Part shown: positions 25,401-34,356 of the stretch, piece after piece | Layout of the letters: each line of letters starts with the position of its first letter | Numbering within the stretch: position 1 is the first letter of the stretch | From: Clostridium sp. | GTDB taxonomy: Bacteria; Bacillota; Clostridia; Clostridiales; Clostridiaceae | Direction: 5' to 3' | DNA: 35,580 nucleotides | Assembly (NCBI RefSeq): GCF_029258205.1 | Contig: NZ_JARHZJ010000062.1 | Location: 1 to 35,580, forward strand | Notes under the pieces: generated by a model | The model's database searches: none | Seen by the model: the letters and a program-made list of their open reading frames with translations, nothing else | Told to the model about the DNA's origin: nothing | Position numbers and translations under genes: made by a program

Positions 25401-27336
25401 AAATCATGGAGAATATATTGGTATTAAATTAAATCGCATTAAAGATTTAAGTAATATCAATCTTGAAATTTCAAATGATATAGGATTAAAACTTCAAAGC
25501 TCTATGAATGGTGTTGAGTGGACTGAGATAACAGATAAAAATACATTAGAAGACGGTAGATATGTAAGGCTAATTAATATAAGTAATGAAGCTGTTAATT
25601 TTAATTTAACTAAGTTTGAAGTTAATTCAAATGAAGTTTATGAACCATCATTAGTAAATGCTTATGTTGGAGATGATGGAGCTAAAAAAGCTGTAGATGG
25701 AGATTTAAAAACAAGAGTTAAATTCTTAGGTGCTCCTAGTACTGGGGATACTATAACTTATGACTTAGGACAAGAAATTCTTGTGGATAATTTAAAATAT
25801 GTTGTATTAGATACTGAAGTTGATCATGTAAGAGATGGTAAAATTCAATTATCTTTAGATGGAAAAACATGGACAGATGCTATTACCATTGGAGATGGAG
25901 TAGAAAATGGAGTAGAAGATATGTTTTCTAAGCCATTACAAAATGGATATAAACATGGAAACCAATCAGATGGAATAGTTCCAATAGATAGTGCTTATGT
26001 TGAAGGAGATAATTTAAATCAAAAGGCTAGATATGTAAGAATATTATTTACTGCCCCATATAGACATCGTTGGACAGTTATAAATGAGCTTATGATAAAT
26101 AATGGAGAGTATATCCCTAAAGTAAATGATCCAACTTATATTTCAAATCCAATTGAGGAAAGAGGATTTGTCCCAAGTAATTTAAGAGATGGAAATTTAA
26201 CAACTTCATATAAGCCTAATACTAATAATGGTGAGATTTCTGAAGGAAGTATAACTTATCGCTTATCAGAAAAAACAGATGTTAGAAAGGTTACAATAGT
26301 TCAAAGTGGAAGTTCAATTTCAAATGCTAAGGTTATGGCTAGAGTTGGTGATGGAAATGAAAATATAACTGATAAATGGGTTCAATTAGGAACATTAAGT
26401 AATAGCTTAAATGAATTTATTAATCGTGATTATAGTAATATTTATGAAATAAAAATTGAATGGACAGATGTTGCACCAAATATTTATGAAATAATAACTT
26501 TAAATAAAGAGTTTGAATTCCCAGTAAATGAGTCTTTAAAGATAAAATATGATAAGCTTATAAAACTAAGTAAAGATGAATACACTTTAAGTAGCTTTTT
26601 AACTTTAAAAGAATCATTAGATGAGGCAAAGAGTATTTTAGATGATTCTAATTCATCTCAAAAGAAAATAGATAAGGCCTTAGAAAATTTAAATAAGGCA
26701 GAAGAAGGACTAGCTTTAAGGGCAACTGATTTTGAAGATTTTAATAAGATTTTGACTCTAGGAAACTCTTTAGTTGAAGGAGAATATACACCTGAATCAT
26801 GGGATTTATTTAGTGAAATATTAAAAGTTGCTAATGAAGCTAATAAAAATAAAGCTGATTATACTCAAAATCAAATAAATCAAATAGTAATTGACTTAGA
26901 TGCTTCAATAAAAGCTTTAGTAAAAGAAACACCTGAAGTCGATAAGACTAATTTAGGTGAATTAATAAATCAAGGTAAATCTTTACTAGAAGAAGCTGTA
27001 GAAGGATTTAATGTTGGTGAATACCATAAAGGTGCTAAGGTTGGATTAACAGTTAAAATTAATAAGGCTGAAGAGGTGTTTAACAAAGAAGATGCTATTG
27101 AAGAGGAAATAAATTCAGTTAAGGAATCTTTAGAAAGTGAAATTACAAGATTTAATTCTTTATTAATAGAAGAAAGTACAGGGGACTTTAATGGTAATGG
27201 AAAGATTGATATAGGGGACTTAGCAATGGTTTCTAAAAACTATGGAATTAATACTAACACTTCTATGGATTTAAATAAGGATGGGTCTATTGATGAATAT
27301 GAGATAAACTTTATAAATCACAGAATACTAAATTAA
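22450..27336 (+). CDS. nagH: Hyaluronidase (mu-toxin) NagH, GH84 with CBM32, FIVAR and dockerin modules
   Basis: This 1628-residue secreted glycosidase has the same length as C. perfringens NagH as I remember it. The signal peptide ends about residue 30 (VVFA). A GH20-like N-terminal domain is followed by the GH84 catalytic domain with [11 protein letters not shown] and the catalytic Asp pair 305-306 in [14 protein letters not shown]. Several F5/8-type (CBM32-like) modules follow at roughly 650-1350, with blocks such as [20 protein letters not shown] and [25 protein letters not shown]-like helical repeats lie at about 1365-1500. A dockerin at 1578-1628 has two calcium loops ([13 protein letters not shown] and [13 protein letters not shown]). 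It acts outside the cell on hyaluronan or related glycans. The dockerin suggests assembly with cohesin-bearing enzymes, as described for this family. The ATG follows GGGGGGAAGGG. Confidence 0.95.
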   Translation: MNKNIRKIITSTLLAAITISVLPSNLVVFATDGIEENFYEIYPKPQEISYSGGEFQISDEINIVYDNGIDDFTKKRVDEVLEASNLETTVSNEIVPGKTNFLVGINESRGVVDNYFNKNIPHDESFFDEKMDANIVSVKDGVIGVIGEDTDSAFYGVTTLKHVFNQLRDGNKIQNFRADDYAEVAHRGFIEGYYGNPWSNEDREELMKFGGDYKLNQYVFAPKDDPYHNSKWRELYPEEKLSEIKKLAKVGNETKNRYVYALHPFMNNPVRFDNEENYQNDLRVIKEKFTQLLENDVRQFAILADDASAPAKGASMYVKLLTDLTRWLEEQQSTYKDLKTDLMFCPADYYGNGSSVQLKELNKAEDNVSIVMTGGRIWGEVDENFANSFMNNISTSGNPGRAPFFWINWPCSDNSKKHLIMGGNDTFLHPGVDPSKIDGIVLNPMQQAEANKSALFAIADYAWNIWDNKEEADKNWNDSFKYMDHGTYEETNSSLALKEISKHMINQNMDGRVRPLQESVELVPKLDAFKKKYDSSESIKEDALQLIEEFIKLQKASDYYKNNPGNERTRDQIIYWLNCFGDTMDAAIGYLKSAIAVEEGDDEAAWVNYSEAQSSFEKSKTYGFHYVDHTEYAEVGVQHIVPFIKSIGQDLSVAISSIIDPNRIIATYISNRQDSPTGNLDNIFDNNSITELVYKNPNKIDVGTYVGVKYSNPITLNNVEFLMGANSNLNDTMQKAKIQYTVDGREWIDLEEDVEYTMPGTIKVDNLDLKVRGVRLIATEARENTWLGVRDINVNKKEDLNSGVEFNPSLIRSESWQVYEGNEANLLDGDDNTGVWYKTLNGDTSLAGEFIGLDLGKEIKLDGIRFVIGKNGGGSSDKWNKFKLEYSLDNENWTTIKEYDKTGALAGKDVIEETFENPISAKYIRLTNMENINKWLTFSEFAIVSDELESAGNKENIYTNTELDLLSLAKEDVTKLIPTDNISLNHGEYIGIKLNRIKDLSNINLEISNDIGLKLQSSMNGVEWTEITDKNTLEDGRYVRLINISNEAVNFNLTKFEVNSNEVYEPSLVNAYVGDDGAKKAVDGDLKTRVKFLGAPSTGDTITYDLGQEILVDNLKYVVLDTEVDHVRDGKIQLSLDGKTWTDAITIGDGVENGVEDMFSKPLQNGYKHGNQSDGIVPIDSAYVEGDNLNQKARYVRILFTAPYRHRWTVINELMINNGEYIPKVNDPTYISNPIEERGFVPSNLRDGNLTTSYKPNTNNGEISEGSITYRLSEKTDVRKVTIVQSGSSISNAKVMARVGDGNENITDKWVQLGTLSNSLNEFINRDYSNIYEIKIEWTDVAPNIYEIITLNKEFEFPVNESLKIKYDKLIKLSKDEYTLSSFLTLKESLDEAKSILDDSNSSQKKIDKALENLNKAEEGLALRATDFEDFNKILTLGNSLVEGEYTPESWDLFSEILKVANEANKNKADYTQNQINQIVIDLDASIKALVKETPEVDKTNLGELINQGKSLLEEAVEGFNVGEYHKGAKVGLTVKINKAEEVFNKEDAIEEEINSVKESLESEITRFNSLLIEESTGDFNGNGKIDIGDLAMVSKNYGINTNTSMDLNKDGSIDEYEINFINHRILN

Positions 27337-27373
27337 TATAATTTAATAAAAACAAATTAAAATTATAATTTTT

Positions 27374-27476
27374 AAGGGATCATTAAGTTAAATAAAATCA
27401 GATTTAAAATATTAATAGGTTTAAAGCTTAGTATTTTAAAATGGTTAATTTTATCTAAAATGATCCCTTTTAATTT
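27374..27476 (+). terminator. Long terminator hairpin after nagH
   Basis: AAGGGATCATT (27374-27384) pairs perfectly with AATGATCCCTT (27459-27469). The inner arms continue to pair imperfectly over more than 20 further bases, and TTTTAATTT follows. Confidence 0.8.
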
Positions 27477-27663
27477 ACAGTAATGCTTATCTTAAATATT
27501 TCTTAGAATTAATTTGATTTTAAATAAATTCTAATTGAAAGTTGATCTGATAATATGAGATTAATTTAACAATTAATATTTAATAAATATATGTAGTCAT
27601 AAAAGGGCAATTTTAGATGATATCGTAGATATAGCATATTTTTTAAAGAAACATATAGAGTAA

Positions 27664-27692
27664 TTGTAAACGGAATATATATACTATATAAT
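27664..27692 (+). promoter_or_regulatory. Promoter of the cobalamin-riboswitch transcript
   Basis: TTGTAA (27664-27669) and TATAAT (27687-27692) stand 17 bases apart, about 30 bases before the riboswitch. From the nagH terminator to this promoter the sequence holds nothing else I can name. Confidence 0.7.
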
Positions 27693-27721
27693 GTAGATGA
27701 ATTATAAAATTAAATATTTAG

Positions 27722-27935
27722 AAATAGGTTATATAGTTAATTTTATAACTATATATTAAAAGGGAAGTTGGGTTTGAATCCCACGCGGTCCCGCCGCTGT
27801 AATAGAGGAGCTTTTTGTCTTTTAAGCCACTGAAATATAATATTTTGGGAAGGTAACAAAAAGTGATGATGCTTAAGCCAGAAGACCTGCCTATTTTTAA
27901 AACATCAAATCCTACGGGAAATAGGAGGTGTTGTG
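27722..27935 (+). ncRNA. Cobalamin riboswitch
   Basis: All class landmarks are present in order. AAAAGGGAA and GGGTTTGAATCCCACGCGG lead to CCCGCCGCTGTAAT. GCCACTG, GGGAAGGTAAC and the B12-box part GATGCTTAAGCCAGAAGACC then TGCCTATTT follow. The closing stem pairs AAATAGG (27722-27728) with CCTATTT (27890-27896). Downstream, the hairpin TCCTA-CGGGAAA-TAGGA (27910-27926) presents CGGG (27915-27918), complementary to CCCG (27790-27793) in the loop of the GCGG/CCGC hairpin. This is the expected kissing interaction on adenosyl- or methylcobalamin binding. The hairpin also holds AGGAGG (27923-27928). The element controls the cobalt transporter genes. Confidence 0.95.
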
Positions 27936-27937
27936 CT

Positions 27938-27970
27938 TTGGTAAGTTATATTTTTTTGGAATTTTTATAA
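27938..27970 (+). other. Candidate 10-codon leader ORF in the riboswitch expression platform
   Basis: TTG at 27938 opens ten codons (VSYIFLEFL after the initiator) and ends with TAA at 27968-27970. AGGAGG (27923-27928) is nine bases upstream and lies inside the regulatory hairpin. The stop directly abuts the first base of the terminator stem at 27971. A second possibility is GTG 27933 with only three codons. The ORF is short and uses a rare start, so it remains a hypothesis. Confidence 0.4.
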
Positions 27971-27999
27971 CCTCTAGACGCAATGTCTAGAGGATTTTT
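27971..27999 (+). terminator. Intrinsic terminator in the cbi leader
   Basis: CCTCTAGAC (27971-27979) pairs perfectly with GTCTAGAGG (27985-27993) around GCAAT, followed by ATTTTTATT. It stands between the riboswitch and cbiM and so is a transcription attenuator if read-through is regulated. The remaining 194 bases up to cbiM hold only AT-rich sequence and its ribosome site. Confidence 0.9.
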
Positions 28000-28193
28000 A
28001 TTATAAGACTAAAGTTTTGATTTAACAAGCAATTAAAGTTATTTATATTTAGATTAAATTTATAAATGGAAATGTTTTTATTACATAATTGTTTTATTTG
28101 ATAAGGAAATGGTTAAATCAAATTTTAGCTTAAAATAAGAAGATAATAAACGGGAATACAAAATAAAAATATAATTTAAGGAGTAGAATTATT

Positions 28194-28937
28194 ATGTCAA
28201 AAAAAAATCAAGTATTTATAGGATTTTTATTAATGTTTTTATTAATACCAAGAAGTGTATCAGCTATGCATATTATGGAAGGATTTTTACAACCTAAATG
28301 GTGTATAGCATGGGGAGTTATAACTATACCATTTATAGTGTTAGGATTATTTTCTATTAAAAACAAAGTTGGAAATAATCCAAGACTAAAGATTTTGTTA
28401 GCTATGGCAGGAGCTTATGCTTTTGTTCTTTCAGCATTAAAGCTTCCATCAGTTACAGGTAGTTGCTCACATCCTACAGGAGTTGGGCTTGCAGCAATAT
28501 TATTTGGACCTACAGCAGCATCGGTTTTAGGACTTATTGTACTTCTATTCCAAGCGTTACTTTTAGCTCATGGTGGTCTTACTACTCTTGGAGCTAATAC
28601 TTTTTCAATGGCTATAGTTGGACCTTTAGTGTCATACGGACTTTATAAATTAGTAAAAAAACTTAATGGACCAACATGGTTAGGTGTATTTTTAGCTGCT
28701 GCTCTTGGAGATTTAGCAACATACATGGTTACTTCAGTTCAATTAGGACTAGCTTTCCCAGCAGAGGTTGGAGGAGTTATGGCATCAGTTATGAAATTTA
28801 TGGGTATATTTGCAGTTACTCAAATTCCTCTAGCTATAAGTGAAGGAATATTAACAGTTGTAATCTTTAATGCAATAGAAAACTATGCAAAAGATGATTT
28901 AATAGAACTTAACATTTTTTCAAAGGGGGTAAAATAA
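28194..28937 (+). CDS. cbiM: Cobalt ECF transporter, substrate-binding membrane component CbiM
   Basis: This 247-residue membrane protein is the metal-binding S component of the cobalt transporter. A signal-peptide-like segment (about residues 1-24, ending SVSA) precedes [17 protein letters not shown]; in CbiM/NikM proteins processing exposes this Met-His end, whose His2 takes part in Co2+ binding. Further hallmarks are [17 protein letters not shown] with conserved His, the [20 protein letters not shown] segment and FPAEVGG. AAGGAG is ten bases before the ATG. It is the first gene of cbiMNQO, behind the cobalamin riboswitch and attenuator, so B12 should repress it. Cobalt instead of nickel is inferred from cbiN and the riboswitch. 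Confidence 0.95.
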   Translation: MSKKNQVFIGFLLMFLLIPRSVSAMHIMEGFLQPKWCIAWGVITIPFIVLGLFSIKNKVGNNPRLKILLAMAGAYAFVLSALKLPSVTGSCSHPTGVGLAAILFGPTAASVLGLIVLLFQALLLAHGGLTTLGANTFSMAIVGPLVSYGLYKLVKKLNGPTWLGVFLAAALGDLATYMVTSVQLGLAFPAEVGGVMASVMKFMGIFAVTQIPLAISEGILTVVIFNAIENYAKDDLIELNIFSKGVK

Positions 28938-29248
28938 TGAAAAATAAAAGAACATTAACTAATATTATATTAATTTTATTAGTTGTATTTATTACAATAA
29001 TACCTTTCTTTGTAGCTAAGAATGGTGAGTTTGGTGGATCTGATGATCAAGCGGAAGAAGCAATAACACAAATTGATGAAAATTATGAACCCTGGTTTTC
29101 ACCAGTATTTGAACCAGCTAGTGGAGAAATAGAAAGTTTATTATTTGCTCTTCAAGCTGCTATTGGTGCAGGGATAATTGGATATGGATTAGGATATTTA
29201 AAGGGTAAAAAGAAAGTGAACGACGAAGTAAATGATAAACATAGATAA
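28937..29248 (+). CDS. cbiN: Cobalt transporter accessory component CbiN
   Basis: This 103-residue protein has two membrane helices (about residues 8-27 and 70-90). Between them is an external acidic loop containing FGGSDDQAEEAI and YEPWFSPVFEPASGEIES, the typical CbiN pattern. It is needed with CbiM for cobalt uptake. Its ATG overlaps the cbiM stop codon by one base (TAATG), so translation is probably coupled. Its tail overlaps the start of cbiQ by 17 bases. Confidence 0.93.
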   Translation: MKNKRTLTNIILILLVVFITIIPFFVAKNGEFGGSDDQAEEAITQIDENYEPWFSPVFEPASGEIESLLFALQAAIGAGIIGYGLGYLKGKKKVNDEVNDKHR

Positions 29249-30002
29249 ATACGCTTATTCATCTAAGTTAAAAAATATTAATCCAGCAGAAAAAATGTTT
29301 TTTTCATTAATTACATTGTGTGTTTGTCTTTGGGCAAATAATTTTATTGTTTCTATGCTTGTAATAAGTATTATGATTTTTTTAATAACGAAAGTAGGAA
29401 AAACAAAAATAAGCGTTTTTATAAAGTTAATGATGGTGCCAATAGCTTTTTTGATAATTGGTATTCTAACAATAGTTGTGAGTTATTCATTAAAACAAGA
29501 TATGTTTTTAGTATCATTTAAGATTTTCAATGGATGGATTGGGATTTCAAAAAGTGGGTTTATTCAAGGGATTAATATGTTCTTGAAGGTAATTGGCTCT
29601 TTAAGTTGCTTATACTTTATATCATTAACTACTCCAATGATAGATGTAATATCAGTTCTATCTAAATTGAAAGTGCCGAGTTTTTTAATAGAGTTAATAA
29701 GCTTAGTGTATAGATTTATATTTATAATTTTAGAAACTTCAGAAATGATGTTTATATCACAGAATTCAAGGCTTGGATATAGAGATATAAAAACATCGTA
29801 TAAATCCTTAGGTGCTCTTGCATCAACACTATTTATACGTTCATTTAAGAGAGCTAATGATTTATATACTGCTTTAGAATCCAGAGGGTATAATGGAGAA
29901 CTTAAGGTTTTAGAAGAAAATGTTAAAAGAAGAAATTACATTTATATTATAACTATAATAATTAATCTTATTTTTGTAGGAATAACTATATTTATTAAGT
30001 AG
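29232..30002 (+). CDS. cbiQ: Cobalt ECF transporter, transmembrane component CbiQ
   Basis: This 256-residue protein is the energy-coupling T component. It has about five or six membrane helices; near residues 175-225 lie the two Ala/Arg/Gly motifs that contact the ATPase (SRLGYRDIKTSYKSLG and the later ALESRGYNGE). The N-terminal LKNINPAEKMFFSLITLC is typical of CbiQ. The start overlaps cbiN by 17 bases and has only a weak purine-rich site, so it probably depends on coupled translation. The ATPase gene follows 14 bases after its stop. Confidence 0.93.
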   Translation: MINIDKYAYSSKLKNINPAEKMFFSLITLCVCLWANNFIVSMLVISIMIFLITKVGKTKISVFIKLMMVPIAFLIIGILTIVVSYSLKQDMFLVSFKIFNGWIGISKSGFIQGINMFLKVIGSLSCLYFISLTTPMIDVISVLSKLKVPSFLIELISLVYRFIFIILETSEMMFISQNSRLGYRDIKTSYKSLGALASTLFIRSFKRANDLYTALESRGYNGELKVLEENVKRRNYIYIITIIINLIFVGITIFIK

Positions 30003-30016
30003 AGTAGGAGGATTTT

Positions 30017-30874
30017 ATGGAAGACTATATATTAAAAGTAGAAGAGCTTAATTATAATTATTCAGATGGAACTCATGCTCTAAAGGGTATAGATATGAAT
30101 ATAAAAAGGGGAGAGGTAACAGCAATATTAGGTGGAAATGGTGTTGGGAAATCAACTTTATTTCAAAACTTTAATGGTATATTAAAGCCTTCTTCAGGAA
30201 GAATACTTTTTGACAATAAGCCTATAGACTATTCAAGAAAAGGAATAATGAAACTTAGAGAATCTATAGGAATTGTTTTTCAGGATCCTGATAATCAACT
30301 TTTTTCAGCAAGTGTTTACCAAGATGTTTCTTTTGGTGCTGTTAATATGAAACTACCAGAAGATCAAATAAGAAAAAGAGTAGATAATGCACTAAGAAGA
30401 ACTGGTATAGAACAATTAAAAAATAAGCCAACTCATTGTTTAAGCTTTGGTCAAAAGAAAAGAGTAGCAATTGCAGGGGTGCTAGTTATGGAGCCAAAGG
30501 TTTTAATATTGGATGAACCAACAGCTGGTTTAGATCCAATAGGTGTTTCAGAAATAATGAAATTATTAGTAGAAATGCAAAAGGAGCTTGGAATAACAAT
30601 AATAATAGCAACTCACGATATAGATATTGTTCCTTTATATTGTGATAATGTTTTTGTTATGAAAGAAGGAAGAGTAATATTACATGGAAAGCCTAAAGAA
30701 GTATTTGCTAAGAAGGAAGTTATAAGAAAAGTTAATTTAAGATTACCTAGGATTGGTCATCTTATGGAGATTTTAAAAGAGAAGGATGGTTTTGAATTTG
30801 ATGAGTTAGATTTAACTATTGGACAGGCTAGAAAGACAATAAATTCTTGGAAAAACAAAATTTTTAATGATTAA
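30017..30874 (+). CDS. cbiO: Cobalt ECF transporter ATPase CbiO
   Basis: This 285-residue ABC ATPase energises cobalt uptake. Walker A is GGNGVGKST at about residues 39-47, the Q-loop lies in GIVFQDPDNQLFS, the signature is LSFGQKKRVAIAG, Walker B is VLILDEPTAGLDP, and the switch His is in IIATHDID. The C-terminal part (about 230-285) is the usual extension of ECF ATPases. GTAGGAGG lies before the ATG. It is the last gene of the operon; no B12 synthesis genes follow in this window. All catalytic residues are present. Confidence 0.96.
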   Translation: MEDYILKVEELNYNYSDGTHALKGIDMNIKRGEVTAILGGNGVGKSTLFQNFNGILKPSSGRILFDNKPIDYSRKGIMKLRESIGIVFQDPDNQLFSASVYQDVSFGAVNMKLPEDQIRKRVDNALRRTGIEQLKNKPTHCLSFGQKKRVAIAGVLVMEPKVLILDEPTAGLDPIGVSEIMKLLVEMQKELGITIIIATHDIDIVPLYCDNVFVMKEGRVILHGKPKEVFAKKEVIRKVNLRLPRIGHLMEILKEKDGFEFDELDLTIGQARKTINSWKNKIFND

Positions 30875-30890
30875 TATTAAATTAAGTAAG

Positions 30891-30930
30891 AAAGACTTAT
30901 ATCAGATTATTTTGGTATAAGTCTTTTATA
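30891..30930 (+). terminator. Terminator after cbiO
   Basis: AAAGACTTATA (30891-30901) pairs perfectly with TATAAGTCTTT (30916-30926), followed by a short T-rich stretch. Confidence 0.75.
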
Positions 30931-31440
30931 TTAATTTTTAATGATATTTGGGTATAATAATTATTATATAAAAAATATTTTAAAAAAGTTTATATTAATT
31001 TTATATATATTTTAATATTATGAACAAAAAGTTTTGAAATTTTAAATTAAAAATGCAAATTATTTACATTGTTAAGTTGTTTTTTTAATTTAAAATTTTT
31101 TTTTATAATAAAAAAAAATAGGTTATATTATAAAATATATAATATAACTAAAAATATTAAAAGCTAATTTAATATTTTATTAGTAAGTTATGATTAAAAA
31201 AAAGTAAATGTTATAAATTTTCATATAAAATTAACAAATATTCATAGTCGAATTTTGTAATTTAAAAATTATTTACTAATTAGGTAAATAATTTTAGAAT
31301 ATAATTAAAGAATTATTTATTATTTTAAATTGTAGTTTATCTTTAAATATAAATAATTTTAATAAATTATCAAAGCAGTTAAAATTTTTATAAGAAAGAA
31401 ATATGATGTTTTAATAGGAGATGATATTAAAGAGTAAAAA
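30931..31440. other. Very AT-rich non-coding gap with two inverted repeats
   Basis: No gene is visible here. Two perfect inverted repeats stand out. One pairs GTTATATTATA (31122-31132) with TATAATATAAC (31138-31148). The other pairs AAAATTATTTAC (31265-31276) with GTAAATAATTTT (31284-31295). Neither is followed by a T run. The base composition makes chance dyads likely, but arms of 11-12 bp are notable. The promoter of the Spo0E-like gene should lie here. Confidence 0.45.
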
Positions 31441-31456
31441 GGGAGAGTATGATAAG

Positions 31457-31609
31457 ATGCTTACAAATGAGTTAAAAAATTTATTAGCTGGTTTATACCA
31501 GAAATATGGATGTACTCAAGAAGTTCTTCAACTTAGTAATATAATTGATGAAATTATAGTTAAAGAACAAAGTGAAAAATTAAAAGAATATTATAAATCA
31601 AAAAAATAA
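31457..31609 (+). CDS. Spo0E-like aspartyl-phosphate phosphatase
   Basis: This 50-residue protein forms a short two-helix hairpin. ELKNLLAGLYQKYGC is followed by EVLQLSNIIDEIIVKEQSEKL; the SNIID segment (27-31) corresponds to the SQELD signature of Spo0E-type phosphatases, keeping the Ser and Asp. Such proteins dephosphorylate Spo0A (or a related regulator) and so restrain sporulation. The start is uncertain: an in-frame ATG at 31421 has AGGAG directly abutting it without spacing, while ATG 31457 has GGGAGAG nine bases upstream and gives the normal family length, so I prefer the latter. It is a single gene ending at a strong hairpin. Family assignment rests on a short motif. Confidence 0.75.
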   Translation: MLTNELKNLLAGLYQKYGCTQEVLQLSNIIDEIIVKEQSEKLKEYYKSKK

Positions 31610-31741
31610 TAGCTAATTTCAAAGGTGATAAATCAATATAAATATTATTAACTCTAAATAATTAAAAACTATTTTAACTATTAATATCATAATTAATTTT
31701 AAGGTGTTTAGTACTTAGATTTTATTAATACATATTATAAT

Positions 31742-31785
31742 AAAAAAATCTATATTACTTAATGTAATATAGATTTTTTATTTTT
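31742..31785. terminator. Bidirectional terminator
   Basis: AAAAAATCTATATTAC (31743-31758) pairs perfectly with GTAATATAGATTTTTT (31764-31779), with a T-rich right flank and an A-rich left flank. It lies between the convergent Spo0E-like and acid phosphatase genes. Confidence 0.85.
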
Positions 31786-31836
31786 AGTATATTTAATTTA
31801 AAGGATTTAAACTATATTTTATTAGTTACTAAAATT

Positions 31837-32700
31837 TTATTTAAATGAGTTTATGCTATTTAATCTATCTTGTTGCTTTTGTTCAGGAGATTTTTTGAAG
31901 TCGTATCCATAAACTGCATTTTCAAAATCACCATAAGTTGGATTTGGAAGCACTATGTATTTTGTTCCAAAAAATTGAGCTTCTTTATCTACTATTTCTC
32001 TTCTTTGTTCATTAGACTTATTATCGTATCCATCAGGGAAGTCGCCTAAGTTATCTCCACAGTAAATTGCAAGGTTATAATTATCTTTGATTTTATTCCA
32101 TCTAGCATCTTTATTACTTGTATCTGTTTTTAAAAGTATATGGTCTTTATCTGAATTTACAAAACCTAATTTTTGCATATTTTTTATAGTTGCATCAAGT
32201 TCTTTTTCCTCATTTCTATTTGAAACGTAGAAAACTTCAAATCCTTTGCTTTTAGCATAATCAGTAAAATCTTTAGCACCATCTATTGCAGCTGCATCAG
32301 CCATTTGTACCCACTCACCAAAATTTTCTTTTGAGTATAATTCATTATGTTTTATTTCATATCCTGCATGTGGTGAATTATCTATTATTGTTTCATCAAT
32401 ATCTAAAGTAACTGCATATGGTTTAGCAGTAGGTTCCTTTGTTAATTGATCAATATATCTCTTTCCAGAGTTATATGCTTCATATCTTAAAGCTTTTGCT
32501 TCTCCTGAATTTTGTTGCCATAAAGTAGCTAAAACATTTCCTTTAATAAGTTCTTCAACTGCATTAACCTTTGTTATTTGTTCCAAATTAGATATTTGAT
32601 TTGCTTCTTTATTATTTTCATAGATTAAAGTACCACCAGTTCCAACACCAATACCTATTATTGCTGATAATACAATTGCTGTGATTTTTGAGTTTTTCAT
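31837..32700 (-). CDS. HAD-superfamily acid phosphatase, e(P4)/class C-like
   Basis: This 287-residue exported phosphatase resembles the e(P4)/OlpA group. The catalytic DxDxT motif is AVTLDIDETIIDNSP with Asp100 and Asp102. Motif II follows as FYVSNRNEEKE, the conserved Lys lies in HILLKTDTSNKDARW, and motif IV is YCGDNLGDFPDG; all are intact. The N-terminus (KITAIVLSAIIGIGVGTGGTLIY) is a hydrophobic export or anchor segment but has no Cys, so the lipobox typical of P4 lipoproteins is missing. It probably acts outside the membrane on nucleotide monophosphates or similar esters. AAAGGAT precedes the ATG. It has its own promoter and a shared terminator. Confidence 0.9.
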   Translation of the reverse strand: MKNSKITAIVLSAIIGIGVGTGGTLIYENNKEANQISNLEQITKVNAVEELIKGNVLATLWQQNSGEAKALRYEAYNSGKRYIDQLTKEPTAKPYAVTLDIDETIIDNSPHAGYEIKHNELYSKENFGEWVQMADAAAIDGAKDFTDYAKSKGFEVFYVSNRNEEKELDATIKNMQKLGFVNSDKDHILLKTDTSNKDARWNKIKDNYNLAIYCGDNLGDFPDGYDNKSNEQRREIVDKEAQFFGTKYIVLPNPTYGDFENAVYGYDFKKSPEQKQQDRLNSINSFK

Positions 32701-32768
32701 AATCTTATCCTTTCATTTATTACTTAAAATATATAATTAAAATAATTATCCATCTTGTTAACGATTTC

Positions 32769-32797
32769 ATTATATTTTATGTTTTTTATAAAATCAA
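32769..32797 (-). promoter_or_regulatory. Promoter of the acid phosphatase gene
   Basis: On the minus strand TTGATT (32797-32792) and TATAAT (32774-32769) are 17 bases apart, with the start codon about 70 bases further on. Confidence 0.65.
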
Positions 32798-32885
32798 GTG
32801 TTTAATTAATAATATACTTATTTAATAATTAATAATAGGATAAATTAATTTATTTATATTAAAATTTAATAAATAATTGTATAAA

Positions 32886-32913
32886 TAAAAAAAAGATAGT
32901 CAAATGACTATCT
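32886..32913 (-). terminator. Terminator after the M23 peptidase gene
   Basis: On the minus strand AGATAGTCA pairs perfectly with TGACTATCT (32913-32905 and 32902-32894), followed by a run of T. Confidence 0.88.
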
Positions 32914-32919
32914 GTGCTA

Positions 32920-34119
32920 TTAAATATAATCCATTGGATTTACATGTTGTCCATTAATTCTTATTTCAAAGTGGGCATGGGGGCCTGTGCTATATCCTGT
33001 AGAACCAACTAAAGAAACTACTTGGCCTTGTTTTATTTTTTGACCGGCAGAAACTTTTAATTGAGATGCATGAGCGTATAGTGTACTTAATCCACCACCA
33101 TGATCTATTATAACCATATTTCCATAAGCGGGGTGATATTCAGCAGTAGTTACAACACCATCTTTAGCAGCTATAAATGGAGTTCCTGTTGAAGCTGCAA
33201 AGTCTACACCAGTATGAACTTTATACTGACCAGTTACAGGGTGAACTCTTGGACCATATGAACTAGTTATTGTAGAAGAAGCAACTGGTCTTATAAATCC
33301 ACTTGATGAACTATTACTTGGAAATGATGTGTTTGGGGTTTGATTAAAATATGATTGAATTTCCTTTTCAATTTCATCTTCTCTATCTGCTAATGCTTTT
33401 AGTTCAGCATTTTTTTCAGATTCTAATTTTTCTAATTCATTTAATTGAGAATTATAAGTGTCTAATTTGATTTCGTGTTCAGATTTAACTTCATTAAGAG
33501 TTTTTTCTTTAGAAAGAAGTTCTGCCTTTTTGTTATCTAATGTAGATTTAGATGCTTCAAGGTTAGATTTTCTAACTTTAAGGTCATTTTTTAAAGCTTC
33601 AATCTCTTCAATAAGTTTATTATCTGTTTTAACAAGAGTTTTTATATTTGCTATATTAGAAAATAATTCTCCAAAGTTTTTAGATTCAAGAATCATATAT
33701 AGGAACTTATCACTTAAATTAGATTTATATACGTTTCTAAGTCTTTTACCTAATATCTCTTGTTTTAATTCTTGTTCTTTTTTAGCTTTTTCAATTTCGT
33801 TAGTATTTTCTTCAATTGAAATTTTTACTTTATTTATTTCTGAATCAGTTGAAGAAATTTCATTATTTAAAGTTTTTATTTTATCTTCATACTCAGTAAC
33901 TTTTGCTTTAGCTGAATTAAGTTCAGCTTCTTTAGCATTAATATTATCTTTAATTTCATCTAGCTTTCCTTTTTTAATTTCTTTTTCTTCTATAATTTGT
34001 TTTTTCTCTTCTTGTAATTTATTAACTTCAGGATTTGCCTTTGCTATTGATGGTGCTGAAAAAGTACCAATTATTAAAAAGCTACTCATAAATAAAGATA
34101 TAATTTTAAGTTTATTCAT
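32920..34119 (-). CDS. Secreted coiled-coil M23 peptidoglycan peptidase
   Basis: This 399-residue exported protein starts with a signal peptide (about 1-28, ending IAKA). A long coiled coil rich in Lys, Glu and Leu follows at about 30-245, then a Ser/Asn-rich linker and a C-terminal LytM/M23 domain. The zinc and catalytic residues are present: His302 and Asp306 in HTGVDFA, and His381/His383 in GPHAHFEIR. The layout matches EnvC/PcsB-type proteins; here the peptidase itself looks active. It probably cuts peptidoglycan cross-links during division or growth, controlled through the coiled coil; FtsEX involvement is only a possibility. AGGTGAT lies before the ATG on the minus strand. A TATAAT (minus strand) stands upstream, in the gap it shares with the divergent membrane protein gene. 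Confidence 0.92.
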   Translation of the reverse strand: MNKLKIISLFMSSFLIIGTFSAPSIAKANPEVNKLQEEKKQIIEEKEIKKGKLDEIKDNINAKEAELNSAKAKVTEYEDKIKTLNNEISSTDSEINKVKISIEENTNEIEKAKKEQELKQEILGKRLRNVYKSNLSDKFLYMILESKNFGELFSNIANIKTLVKTDNKLIEEIEALKNDLKVRKSNLEASKSTLDNKKAELLSKEKTLNEVKSEHEIKLDTYNSQLNELEKLESEKNAELKALADREDEIEKEIQSYFNQTPNTSFPSNSSSSGFIRPVASSTITSSYGPRVHPVTGQYKVHTGVDFAASTGTPFIAAKDGVVTTAEYHPAYGNMVIIDHGGGLSTLYAHASQLKVSAGQKIKQGQVVSLVGSTGYSTGPHAHFEIRINGQHVNPMDYI

Positions 34120-34356
34120 TTAATCACCTATTTTTAATATGTTTTTCGAGGGTTTTATATTGATTTCAACAAATTATACCTTAAAAACCTTAGTAATATC
34201 TACAAATATTTTGAAAATTTTAAGTTAACTTTTAAGTTATGGGTTAAGAAATAGTGTAAAAATAGTCTTTAATTTTTATCTTATAGATTTTTGGTGATTA
34301 AGACTAAGACTGCTTGTCAATAATTTAATTGAAATATAAAACAGGAGGAATTTCTT

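Noticed and set aside
31081..31350. Repeated dyads as a CRISPR array
   Set aside because: The dyads differ in sequence, have no regular spacing and no cas genes are near.
31421..31456. Longer Spo0E-like frame from ATG 31421
   Set aside because: AGGAG touches the ATG with no spacing, while ATG 31457 has a well-placed GGGAGAG and gives the normal family length.
33458..34123. Long plus-strand ORF across the M23 peptidase gene
   Set aside because: It is the antisense shadow of the coiled-coil region, with low-complexity Ser/Leu/Phe content and no ribosome site.
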